DNA of 64,000 nucleotides from JAHEJA01 sp965656445. GTDB taxonomy: Bacteria > Pseudomonadota > Alphaproteobacteria > Rhodobacterales > Rhodobacteraceae. Both the position numbers and the translations under genes were made by a program. Every line of letters begins with the position of its first letter. The first letter of the stretch is position 1. The notes below the pieces were generated by a model. It saw nothing but the letters and a program-made list of their open reading frames with translations. It did no database searches and was not told the DNA's origin. Below are positions 1 to 7,269 of this stretch, piece after piece. The stretch lies in assembly GCA_965656445.1 (NCBI GenBank), contig CBFHKO010000001.1, positions 806,001 to 870,000 of the forward strand, read 5' to 3'.

Positions 1-922
1 TGGCTTTGTGACGTCCGTTTAAGCTCATGAGCTCTTCGCCTGGACGTAACATGCCGCGTTCGACCAATTGCCCAAAAGGAACCCGTGGTTCCGCCCGTTT
101 TGCGGTGGTCACGGCGATGGCTTCTTTGTCAAACTTACGCGTGTTTTTGATGCGTTTTTCGGCGACCTTGCGGTATTCTTCTTCGCGCTCAATTCCGATG
201 AAATTACGGCCAAGCATTTTGGCCACGGCACCCGTTGTCCCCGTTCCAAAGAACGGATCTAGGACCACGTCACCAGCGTTGGTTGAACCTACAAGAACAC
301 GATGTAACAGACTTTCTGGCTTTTGCGTTGGATGGGCCTTATCGCCTTGGTCGTTTTTCAAACGCTCATGACCGTTGCAGATCGGCAAAACCCAATCGCT
401 TCGCATTTGCACGCCTTCATTCAACGCCTTCAGCGCCTCATAATTGAACGTGTATTTGCTGGATTCTTGCTTGGATGCCCAGATCATTGTTTCATGCGCA
501 TTGGTCAATCGCTTGCCACGGAAGTTTGGCATCGGATTAGATTTGCGCCAAACGACGTCATTCAACAACCAAAATCCTTCGTTCTGCATCGATGCTCCAA
601 CGCGGAAAATATTGTGATAGGATCCAATAACCCAAATCGCACCATTCGGCTTGAGCAAGCGACGCGCGGCTTTGAGCCATGCGTTCGTAAATTGATCATA
701 GGCCGCAAAAGACGAAAATTGATCCCAATGATCGTCAACTGCATCAACTTTGGAGTTATCAGGGCGGTGAAGATCGCCTTTTAACTGAAGATTATAGGGG
801 GGGTCGGCAAATATCAGATCGACGGATGCCTCAGGAAGGCTGTTCATCACATCAATGCAATCACCAGCCAATATAGTATTCAACGGAAGCGCGGACGCCT
901 CCTTCACACTGCTTTTTTTCAT
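1..922 (-). CDS. ccrM: CcrM-type adenine DNA methyltransferase, 3' end cut by the window
   Basis: The reading frame opens at an ATG at 922 and stays open to base 1, giving about 307 residues; the last part of the C-terminal domain lies outside the window. It reads as an N6-adenine methyltransferase. Near residue 40 there is the catalytic DPPYNLQL motif. Downstream come GNAGDVV-like residues and the SAM-binding block DPFFGTGTTGAVA, followed by GRNFIGIERE. The visible C-terminal part ends near PGEELMSLNGRHKA, as in the CcrM DNA-recognition domain. The family methylates GANTC in alphaproteobacteria and acts in cell-cycle control. The neighbouring rnhB upstream on the same strand is a common arrangement in Rhodobacteraceae. 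Plus-strand reading frames here are shadows. Confidence 0.93.
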   Translation of the reverse strand, partial: MKKSSVKEASALPLNTILAGDCIDVMNSLPEASVDLIFADPPYNLQLKGDLHRPDNSKVDAVDDHWDQFSSFAAYDQFTNAWLKAARRLLKPNGAIWVIGSYHNIFRVGASMQNEGFWLLNDVVWRKSNPMPNFRGKRLTNAHETMIWASKQESSKYTFNYEALKALNEGVQMRSDWVLPICNGHERLKNDQGDKAHPTQKPESLLHRVLVGSTNAGDVVLDPFFGTGTTGAVAKMLGRNFIGIEREEEYRKVAEKRIKNTRKFDKEAIAVTTAKRAEPRVPFGQLVERGMLRPGEELMSLNGRHKA

Positions 923-1022
923 TTTACTGCCTCAATAAAGCGGCGCTTATGCGCTCTTCTTTGATCCCTAGAATGAGTCAAAGACGATTCGAGGTCAATT
1001 TCTTTTTGAAACAGAAGGTTAT

Positions 1023-1643
1023 TTATTTTTCTTGATACAAGATCTTGTGCACTGGTCCGAAGGAACGTCTATGGTGAGGCGTCACACCGAGTTTGACCAA
1101 TGCTTCTTGATGTATTTTTGTCGGATAGCCCGCATTTTTTTCCCATCCATAGCCAGGAAACTGATTTGCGAGTTCGTGCATCAAGCGATCTCGTGTTATT
1201 TTTGCAACAATAGACGCGGCCGCAATCGACAATGATTTTGCATCACCTTTGACAACAGCCGTGGCTGGGATGGTCAAACCTTTCGGTATTTTATTGCCAT
1301 CGATCAAAACATGATCGGGACAGTGCCCCAGACCGTCAACCGCGCGCACCATGCCGATGAGCGAGGCTTGTAGAATATTGATCTCATCAATCTCTTCAAC
1401 AGAGACATGGACAATAGACACCTGCGCAGTCGCCATGATCTGATCAAAGAGCCCTTCACGCTTTTTGGCAGATAGCTTTTTAGAATCATTCATGCCATCG
1501 GGAATGTTCAGCGGGTCCAAAATCACCGCAGCGGCGGTCACTGGCCCAGCCAATGGCCCGCGACCCACCTCATCCACGCCTGCGATCACAGGTGATCCAC
1601 TATTGATCAGATCTGTTTCTAATAAAAAGTCAGGCTGGGTCAT
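1023..1643 (-). CDS. rnhB: Ribonuclease HII
   Basis: This 206-residue protein is a full-length RNase HII, which cuts the RNA strand of RNA-DNA hybrids and removes misincorporated ribonucleotides from DNA. The N-terminal motif GVDEVGRGPLAGP carries the first two metal ligands (D24 and E25). NDSKKLSAKKRE, the LIDGN motif (about D115) and the GDAKSLSIAAAS segment (about D134) complete the DEDD set. The ATG at 1643 gives the expected N-terminus. It sits about 100 bases upstream of ccrM on the same strand and about 30 bases downstream of pxpC. Confidence 0.97.
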   Translation of the reverse strand: MTQPDFLLETDLINSGSPVIAGVDEVGRGPLAGPVTAAAVILDPLNIPDGMNDSKKLSAKKREGLFDQIMATAQVSIVHVSVEEIDEINILQASLIGMVRAVDGLGHCPDHVLIDGNKIPKGLTIPATAVVKGDAKSLSIAAASIVAKITRDRLMHELANQFPGYGWEKNAGYPTKIHQEALVKLGVTPHHRRSFGPVHKILYQEK

Positions 1644-1671
1644 AAGACACCCCTTCTATACTGGAATGGTG

Positions 1672-2688
1672 TCATACATCGTTCCCAGAGGTCACTCCAC
1701 TAATGAGCTGATACGACAAGAGGTCCGGAATTTGATGAGGATCACGGATTAAGGCGCGCACGCGGGAGCGTAAGCTATTCAAAAACTCTACTCCCAAAGG
1801 AGGCAGGCTATCCGCTTCCTCTAGAGAGATTGGAACAAATTGCAATTTGGCTCCTACAGGTGCCTGAGCGCAGATTGCGATGTCTTGTGATATGACCGAT
1901 CCTATCCGCGGATACCCACCAATCGTTTGGCATTCACTAAGCAAGACATATGGCTGCCCCTCGCCAGTCATTTGAATATCACCAGTGACAATGAAATTCG
2001 ACGCAATCCCTTTGGCAGCAGAACAGTCAAACGGGTCGCCTGAGAAATCCAATTTGACCCCTTGGCGATTGGCCGTCCGCGTCACAGCAAATTCTGTTTG
2101 ATGACACCGCTCAATGGTTAAGGGATCAAACAGCGAAGTTTGCGGCCCCGCAATATAGCGAACAGTGCCCCCTTTGAACCGATCGATAGGGTCAAGCGTT
2201 CTTTGATGATCCTGCGGACACATCGCGTCACCAAGGCCAATTTGATCGCCCGCCTGCACCCACTGTCCAATCCCTGCTGATATATGTGCGGCTTGACTGG
2301 AAAACAGGGCATCAGATTGGATCGGACAAGACGGGGTAACATAGCCATAACGCCCCTGATCCACAACGCGGATGGTGACGGCCTCTCCTGCTTGGATACT
2401 GTGCGAGGCGTGCATGGCAAGGCGTCGATCACCAATCGCCACGCTCATAGAGGCCCCTGTCAACGCGATCACCACATCCGACTCAAACCGCAATGTCACA
2501 TGGGATCCCATCAGCTCAAACGCAGGCAACACCACGTTGACACCTAGCAAAGCCGACGCCTCATAAAGTGCGATTTTGTCGGCTGCACCCCCGTGTGACA
2601 GCCCCATACCCGTTACGCCACGGCGACCTAAATCTTGGATAGACACTCCAGGTCCCACACGGTCAATATGGACTACAGATCCTGACAT
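1672..2688 (-). CDS. pxpC: 5-oxoprolinase subunit C (biotin-dependent carboxyltransferase family, KipA-like)
   Basis: This 338-residue protein belongs to the KipA/PxpC family, which works with PxpB and PxpA to hydrolyse 5-oxoproline to glutamate using ATP. Family hallmarks are the opening VGPGVSIQDLGRRG, then GLSHGGAADK and, later, LLSECQTIGGYPRIG. A strong GGAGGTGCCC Shine-Dalgarno sequence lies just before the ATG at 2688. The start overlaps the end of pxpB by 16 bases, so the two are surely co-translated. No pxpA (LamB/YcsF) gene is visible in the window. An older name for the family is allophanate hydrolase subunit 2; no urea carboxylase is present, so that role is less likely. Confidence 0.9.
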   Translation of the reverse strand: MSGSVVHIDRVGPGVSIQDLGRRGVTGMGLSHGGAADKIALYEASALLGVNVVLPAFELMGSHVTLRFESDVVIALTGASMSVAIGDRRLAMHASHSIQAGEAVTIRVVDQGRYGYVTPSCPIQSDALFSSQAAHISAGIGQWVQAGDQIGLGDAMCPQDHQRTLDPIDRFKGGTVRYIAGPQTSLFDPLTIERCHQTEFAVTRTANRQGVKLDFSGDPFDCSAAKGIASNFIVTGDIQMTGEGQPYVLLSECQTIGGYPRIGSVISQDIAICAQAPVGAKLQFVPISLEEADSLPPLGVEFLNSLRSRVRALIRDPHQIPDLLSYQLISGVTSGNDV

Positions 2689-3401
2689 TGGGCACCTCCC
2701 AAGGGATCTGAGGCCCGTATCAGCGATTGCATATCTTCATACCCAATCTGGCGAAACGCAATGCCATCCCCCGCTCTCAAAGGGATTGGGTTTGCTGACG
2801 TCGGATCAAACGGGCGAAACGCGCATTGTCCAATCTGTCGCCATCCTGTCGGGGATGAATTTGCAAACAACACGAGCTGACGCACCGCCGTGACCAAGGC
2901 ACCTTCAGGGACCTGCTCAGTGAGCTCTGGTTTACGTGCAAAATCCCATGTCTTTGGCAACATGCCGATATAGGGCTGACCAGGGGCAAACCCAATGGCC
3001 AAGACGCGCAAGGATGCGGTCAACACATCCTCAATCAAGGCCTGTTCGCTTATCCCTGTGAGGCTGGATACTTCCGCCAAATCTGGCGCAGCAGGGCCCG
3101 TGACACAAACTGGGATCGTCCACAATCGTGACACTGCAGGCACGCACACATCCCGCAATGATGCCAATTCACAATGCGGCTTAATGAACTCTAGGACGCG
3201 ATCACGCGACACGAGTATTGGATCAAACCGCACAAGAACAGAGGTCAGTGCGGGAACAATTTCCACCACGCCATCAATCACATGCTCTTCAAGCCGCGCT
3301 TTGATATCATGAACCTGTGCGACGACCTTATCATCCACGCGCAACGCGCATTGGATAACGATGGCGTCCTGACCTAAAGGATGTAAAGCTATGCTGTCCA
3401 A
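2673..3401 (-). CDS. pxpB: 5-oxoprolinase subunit B (KipI-like)
   Basis: This 242-residue protein is the PxpB/KipI partner of PxpC. The C-terminal half holds the family signatures LAIGFAPGQPYIGMLP and, near residue 200, FRPFDPTSANPIPLRAGD. The start appears to be a TTG codon at 3401. An AGGAG Shine-Dalgarno sequence lies about six bases upstream, and no ATG is available in frame at a sensible place. The 3' end overlaps pxpC by 16 bases. In Bacillus the homologues were first described as a sporulation kinase inhibitor pair; in most bacteria they are 5-oxoprolinase subunits. The 199 bases upstream, divergent from the glutamate synthase gene, must hold both promoters. Confidence 0.88.
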   Translation of the reverse strand: MDSIALHPLGQDAIVIQCALRVDDKVVAQVHDIKARLEEHVIDGVVEIVPALTSVLVRFDPILVSRDRVLEFIKPHCELASLRDVCVPAVSRLWTIPVCVTGPAAPDLAEVSSLTGISEQALIEDVLTASLRVLAIGFAPGQPYIGMLPKTWDFARKPELTEQVPEGALVTAVRQLVLFANSSPTGWRQIGQCAFRPFDPTSANPIPLRAGDGIAFRQIGYEDMQSLIRASDPLGGAQCQDL

Positions 3402-3600
3402 AATGTCTCCTGCATCATTCCTGTGTGATTAAGGTTTACAGACCAATTTATTCACCAAAACTCAATGCCCGAATAAATAAACTCTGCAATTCCCTCACAT
3501 GAAGGACACGATAATGAACATCTGCCCTTACAATAACAGCAGCGCATTCATAAATTTATCATAACGAAAGACCATTTATACAAACGAAAGGCATTGCGTC

Positions 3601-5133
3601 GTGACACAATCTTCTCCTCCTATTATTGCAGCCAAGGCACCCATCCGCGTCGAATTAACGAAAGATAAGGATTATTACTGGTGCAAATGTGGGCGCTCGA
3701 AAACGCAACCCTTCTGTGATGGGTCACACGCAGGAACAGGGATTAATCCTCTGAAATTCACAGCAGACAAAGATGGTCCAGCCGCATTGTGCCAATGCAA
3801 AGCCACGGCAAATGCACCTTTTTGTGACGGAACACATGCAAGCCTTAGCGCGCAAAACATAGGCGATCCCGCCCCTGAGCCAAAGACAGACCTCCCCCAA
3901 GCTGTTGCAACGCCAGAAGAGCCGACCGTCGCACGCATTCACGAGCTGGCCAAAGATGGGCTGTCCAAACTTGGACATCACGGCGAAATGGGCGCAATGG
4001 GCGTTCCCCGCAAAGACCTCCCGCAGTGGGATGATATCCAAATCCTGCCTGCTCAAATGGCAAGAAAGCCCCTTTTGGATGAGGCTGCCGTCGATACCTC
4101 GGTCGTCATCGGCCCCAAAGCCAACAAACCGCTCAAACTTGATATCCCACTATTTGTGTCTGACATGAGCTACGGCGCCCTATCAGAAGAAGCCAAAGTA
4201 GCCTTATCACGTGGAGCTGAGCTTGCCGGGACAGGGATTTGTTCTGGTGAAGGCGGCATGCTTCCCGAGGAGCAAGCGGAAAATTCTCGCTATTTCTATG
4301 AATTGGCCTCAGCACAATTTGGATGGTCCCTAGATCACGTCAGCAAAGTCCAAGCCTTCCACTTTAAGGGCGGCCAAGGCGCCAAGACGGGCACGGGCGG
4401 TCATTTGCCTGGCGATAAGGTCCAAGGAAAAATCGCCGATGTACGCGGATTGGAGCCTGGGCAAGCCGCTATTTCGCCTGCAACCTTCCCTGATCTTCAC
4501 ACGCCTGCCGATTTCAAAAAGATCGCAGATCAAGTCCGCGAACGCTCTGGCGGCATCCCTATCGGGTTCAAATTATCCGCCAATCACATCGAGGACGATA
4601 TCGATTTCGCCTTGGAGGCAAGCGCGGATTACATCATTCTGGATGGGCGCGGTGGTGGGACAGGAGCCGCGCCCTTGATTTTCCGCAATCACATTTCTGT
4701 TCCGACAATCCCCGCGTTGGCGCGCGCACGGCGGCATTTAGATAAACGTGCAGGTCGCGATGTGACCTTGGTGATAACAGGAGGATTGCGGGTTGCCGAA
4801 GACTTTGCAAAAGCGATGGCATTGGGCGCAGATGCGGTTGCCGTTAGCAATTCCGCCATGCAAGCGGTTGGATGTATTGCCGCACGGATGTGTAATTCAA
4901 ACAATTGCCCCGTGGGGATCGCAACCCAGAAGCCAGAACTCAGAAAACGTTTGGACGTTCAAGTGGGCGCAGAACGGCTTGCTAGGTATTTCGGAGCCAG
5001 CGTTGAATTGATGCAAGTTCTCTCGCGCGCTTGTGGACACTCTCGCCTTAGTGATTTTACGCCAAATGACATCACGACTTGGAAACGCGAAATGGCCGAC
5101 CTAAGCGGGATTAAATACGCAGGCCTGTCCTAA
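3601..5133 (+). CDS. Glutamate synthase-like FMN oxidoreductase with two N-terminal CDGSH iron-sulfur domains
   Basis: This 510-residue fusion starts at a GTG preceded by AAAGG. Residues 25-45 and 62-80 are two CDGSH-type 2Fe-2S domains, with ligands C28, C30, C39, H43 and C64, C66, C75, H79. After a linker, residues 130-500 match the FMN-binding domain of GltB: DMSYGALSEEAK, GEGGMLPEEQ, KGGQGAKTGTGGHLPG, DGRGGGTGAAP and the 3Fe-4S cysteines C425, C431 and C436. The amidotransferase domain of full glutamate synthase is absent, so glutamine hydrolysis cannot occur here. Similar GltB2-type proteins have unclear substrates. The CDGSH domains could act as electron-transfer or sensor modules; that is inference. 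The next gene encodes a hemerythrin. Confidence 0.9.
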   Translation: MTQSSPPIIAAKAPIRVELTKDKDYYWCKCGRSKTQPFCDGSHAGTGINPLKFTADKDGPAALCQCKATANAPFCDGTHASLSAQNIGDPAPEPKTDLPQAVATPEEPTVARIHELAKDGLSKLGHHGEMGAMGVPRKDLPQWDDIQILPAQMARKPLLDEAAVDTSVVIGPKANKPLKLDIPLFVSDMSYGALSEEAKVALSRGAELAGTGICSGEGGMLPEEQAENSRYFYELASAQFGWSLDHVSKVQAFHFKGGQGAKTGTGGHLPGDKVQGKIADVRGLEPGQAAISPATFPDLHTPADFKKIADQVRERSGGIPIGFKLSANHIEDDIDFALEASADYIILDGRGGGTGAAPLIFRNHISVPTIPALARARRHLDKRAGRDVTLVITGGLRVAEDFAKAMALGADAVAVSNSAMQAVGCIAARMCNSNNCPVGIATQKPELRKRLDVQVGAERLARYFGASVELMQVLSRACGHSRLSDFTPNDITTWKREMADLSGIKYAGLS

Positions 5134-5149
5134 AACGCATAGCGGAGTT

Positions 5150-5188
5150 GTCCGACACGGACTTGTGGGGCGTATTATAGCACCCCAC
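5150..5188 (+). other. Tandem inverted repeats in the leader of the hemerythrin gene
   Basis: Two short inverted repeats lie between the stop of the CDGSH-glutamate synthase gene and the hemerythrin start. The first is GTCCG/CGGAC (5150-5154 and 5158-5162) with a 3-base loop. The second is GTGGGG/CCCCAC (5165-5170 and 5183-5188) with a 12-base loop. Neither is followed by a T-run, so they are weak as terminators. They may be an mRNA structure separating the two genes or an operator; this is inference. Confidence 0.3.
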
Positions 5189-5215
5189 ATCATGCGAATA
5201 GGAAAGGAGCGTGTT

Positions 5216-5779
5216 ATGCTTGATACTCCAATTATTCGCCCAGAAATGTCCTCAGAGATGAAACTCTTGTTGGAACAATACCCAAGAGACGCGTGGTCCA
5301 GTCATCCAGGGTTCCAAGAAAAAACCCAGCATTGGCTTGGGGCGCACCGGATGTTTCGAACTGTTGCATCCCAAATTCTGACGGATACAGAAAGCTATAT
5401 CGATCAATCGATGGAGACCTCTGAGTATGCGGATCGCCTCAGCTATTATGGTAACGGCTTGGTGCGTAATCTGCATGGCCATCACCATTGGGAAGATCAT
5501 AGCTATTTTCCCGAACTGTTCGCAGCCGATCCAAGGTTTAAAGCAGGGCTGGATGTGTTGGAACAAGACCATGACGATTTGGAACAGTTTTTAGACGACT
5601 TCACCACGACTGGTAATCGTTTGATCAAGTTGACCCATTTGGACGAAAAGCAGGCCAAAGAAACTGCCTTCGCCCTGCGCGACACAAGTGAGACAATTTG
5701 CTCATTCCTAACCCGTCACCTCACAGACGAAGAGGAATTGGCCGTCCCAATCATCCTCCACCACCGTTTACGTGGGTGA
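5216..5779 (+). CDS. Hemerythrin-domain protein
   Basis: This 187-residue protein has the helical hemerythrin pattern of iron-binding histidines and acids. A first helix carries HRMFRTVA, a second NLHGHHHWEDHSYFPEL near residues 85-105, then LEQDHDDLEQFLDDF, and a last helix TRHLTDEEELAVP. Such proteins bind O2, NO or iron, or repair iron-sulfur centres. The start is chosen at the ATG at 5216 because an AAAGGAG sequence lies seven bases upstream; a GTG at 5165 in the same frame would fall inside a hairpin and has no such site. It follows the CDGSH-glutamate synthase gene by 82 bases, which suggests a shared link to iron-sulfur or NO stress, as inference. Confidence 0.87.
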   Translation: MLDTPIIRPEMSSEMKLLLEQYPRDAWSSHPGFQEKTQHWLGAHRMFRTVASQILTDTESYIDQSMETSEYADRLSYYGNGLVRNLHGHHHWEDHSYFPELFAADPRFKAGLDVLEQDHDDLEQFLDDFTTTGNRLIKLTHLDEKQAKETAFALRDTSETICSFLTRHLTDEEELAVPIILHHRLRG

Positions 5780-5784
5780 GCGAC

Positions 5785-5816
5785 CTCCCGACTGAGCAAT
5801 TTCGCTTGGTCGGGGG
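5785..5816 (+). terminator. Hairpin after the hemerythrin gene
   Basis: An imperfect inverted repeat (CTCCCGACTGAGC and GCTTGGTCGGGGG with a 6-base loop) begins six bases after the hemerythrin stop. The stem is GC-rich with two or three mismatches. The following T content is poor, so efficiency is uncertain. Confidence 0.5.
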
Positions 5817-5893
5817 ATTAAAATCATCTCGATACCATCACGCTATGCTGGATAGGAAAAATTCCGCAGATCATAGAAACGCCGCATTGAAAT

Positions 5894-5910
5894 ATGGTAT
5901 ATACTAACAT
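5894..5910. promoter_or_regulatory. Possible Zur-like operator upstream of the DUF2796 operon
   Basis: The 17-base sequence ATGGTATATACTAACAT forms an imperfect palindrome with half-sites ATGGTA and TAACAT. It lies in the AT-rich spacer about 80 bases before the ATG of the His-rich protein gene. Alphaproteobacterial Zur sites are AT-rich palindromes with ATGTTATA-like half-sites, so this could be one. The match is only partial and was judged by eye. Confidence 0.25.
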
Positions 5911-5987
5911 AACTTTTCGTCGAAGAGTGACAGTTTCCAATCACCGCCCGCCTAACCTGAACGTTCTGAAATATTGGACCTATTTCT

Positions 5988-6569
5988 ATGAAAATTCTAT
6001 TACCAATTACCATCTCTGTCCTCACCTACCCTGCCTTCGCCGAAGGAATGCGCAAACTTGATAGCCATGAACACGGAGTTGGTAAGCTCAATATAGCTAT
6101 CGAGGGCTCACAGATTGCGATGGAGCTTGTTGCACCAGGTGCCGATATCGTTGGGTTTGAACATTCTGCGGAAACCGCAGAGGATCGCGCGGCGATTAAG
6201 GCGGCACTGACGATACTTGAGACACCGCTAGAGCTATTTGGCATGTCCACAGATGCCGATTGTCGCGTTGAGGGCGCCCATGCGGACCTAGACGGCGACG
6301 AGGATCATGAGGGGCACGATCATGATACGGCACATGACCACGCCTCAGGACATGACGATCATGAGGACGAAGCGGGCCACACTGAATTCCATGCAGAGTA
6401 CAGCATGACCTGTGACACGCCCAGCGCATTGACGGATATCGCATTTGACTATTTTGATGTCTTTGAGAATGCGCGCGAGGTCGAGGTCCAAATCGTGACT
6501 CCCACAGGCGCAACCGCCGTTGAGGTTACGCGAGACGCGCCTACTCTTGATATGCGGGATCTGTTCTAG
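5988..6569 (+). CDS. Secreted His-rich metal-binding protein, DUF2796 (ZrgA-like)
   Basis: This 193-residue protein has a signal peptide with likely cleavage after AFA at residue 18. A core follows with the DUF2796 opening DSHEHGVGKLNIAIEG. Residues 98-135 form an acidic His-rich loop (repeats such as DHEGHDHD and DDHED), a typical zinc-binding insertion. The family includes ZrgA of Vibrio cholerae, a zinc-regulated periplasmic protein encoded with an ABC transporter. Here too an ABC ATPase, a permease and a DUF3299 protein follow at once, with a single base between this stop (TAG 6567-6569) and the next start. A role in periplasmic zinc capture or handling is therefore likely, but the metal is inferred. 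Confidence 0.83.
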   Translation: MKILLPITISVLTYPAFAEGMRKLDSHEHGVGKLNIAIEGSQIAMELVAPGADIVGFEHSAETAEDRAAIKAALTILETPLELFGMSTDADCRVEGAHADLDGDEDHEGHDHDTAHDHASGHDDHEDEAGHTEFHAEYSMTCDTPSALTDIAFDYFDVFENAREVEVQIVTPTGATAVEVTRDAPTLDMRDLF

Positions 6570-6570
6570 C

Positions 6571-7269
6571 GTGTCGGACGCTCCTATCATTGCGCTCAGA
6601 AATGTCCAGTTTCGCTGGTCGGGGCAGTCCTCATTTGCAATCACAGTTCCAAACTTCACTGTTCATAAGGGCGAAACGGTTCTTTTATTGGGGTCCAGTG
6701 GGTCTGGGAAATCAACGCTCTTGTCTCTGATATGCGGCACCATTCTCGCCAACACTGGGCATGTGTCTGTTGACGGAACCGATTTAAAGACCCTGTCAGG
6801 CTGGTCCAGAGACCGCTTTCGGGCTGATCATATTGGGATTGTGTTTCAGCAGTTTAATTTGCTGCCCTTTGGGTCGGTATTGGACAACATTTTGTTACCA
6901 TTACAATTTGCACCCAAGCGACGACACCGCTGCCTTGCACCCAAACAAACGGCAATGGACCTGTGCCAATCCCTCGCCCTTCCGCAAGAGATCACCATGT
7001 CCAAAGCCTCAAACCTAAGCGTCGGGCAACAACAGCGCGTTGCTGTTGCGCGGGCGTTAATCGGAGAACCGCCCATTTTGATAGCGGATGAACCGACATC
7101 CTCGCTTGATGAAACGGCTCAGTCTAGCTTTTTGAACTTGATGTTCGATCAAGTTGCTAGTCTCGGATCGACCCTCGTTATGGTCAGCCATGATCCACGC
7201 CTCGGTCAACGATTTGATCGTGTGGTGCAGATGGATGATATCGTCACCATCGAAAGGCACGCGACATGA
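6571..7269 (+). CDS. ABC transporter ATP-binding protein (LolD/MacB type) of the zrg-like operon
   Basis: Starting at GTG 6571, this 232-residue ATPase has Walker A GSSGSGKST (residues 41-49), the Q-loop FQQFNLLP near 92-99, the signature LSVGQQQR near 149-156, and Walker B with LIADEPTSSLD near 170-180. This pattern matches the LolD/MacB/FtsE-type ATPases that pair with FtsX-like permeases and do mechanical work rather than ordinary substrate import. An upstream ATG at 6520 lies in frame but would overlap the previous gene by 50 bases and adds a Cys-rich tail not expected in the family. The 3' end overlaps the permease by 4 bases. Confidence 0.88.
   Translation: MSDAPIIALRNVQFRWSGQSSFAITVPNFTVHKGETVLLLGSSGSGKSTLLSLICGTILANTGHVSVDGTDLKTLSGWSRDRFRADHIGIVFQQFNLLPFGSVLDNILLPLQFAPKRRHRCLAPKQTAMDLCQSLALPQEITMSKASNLSVGQQQRVAVARALIGEPPILIADEPTSSLDETAQSSFLNLMFDQVASLGSTLVMVSHDPRLGQRFDRVVQMDDIVTIERHAT

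Noticed and set aside
27..784. Several plus-strand reading frames over the first 0.8 kb
   Set aside because: They are shadows of the minus-strand CcrM frame, which shows DPPY and SAM-binding motifs and is open to the window edge.
3500..3565. Short frame of 21 codons before the CDGSH-glutamate synthase gene, a possible leader peptide
   Set aside because: No good ribosome-binding site, no run of one amino acid codon and no attenuator hairpin after it.
5165..5215. GTG start for the hemerythrin gene, adding 17 residues
   Set aside because: The extension lies in a hairpin and lacks a Shine-Dalgarno sequence, while the ATG at 5216 has AAAGGAG at normal spacing.
6280..6400. Short repeats of GACCATGA-like units that looked like a tandem repeat array
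   Set aside because: They are the codons of the His/Asp-rich loop of the DUF2796 protein, irregular in length and in frame.
6520..6570. ATG start for the ABC ATPase of the zrg-like operon, adding 17 residues
   Set aside because: It would overlap the previous gene by 50 bases and adds residues not seen in the family; the GTG at 6571 fits better.
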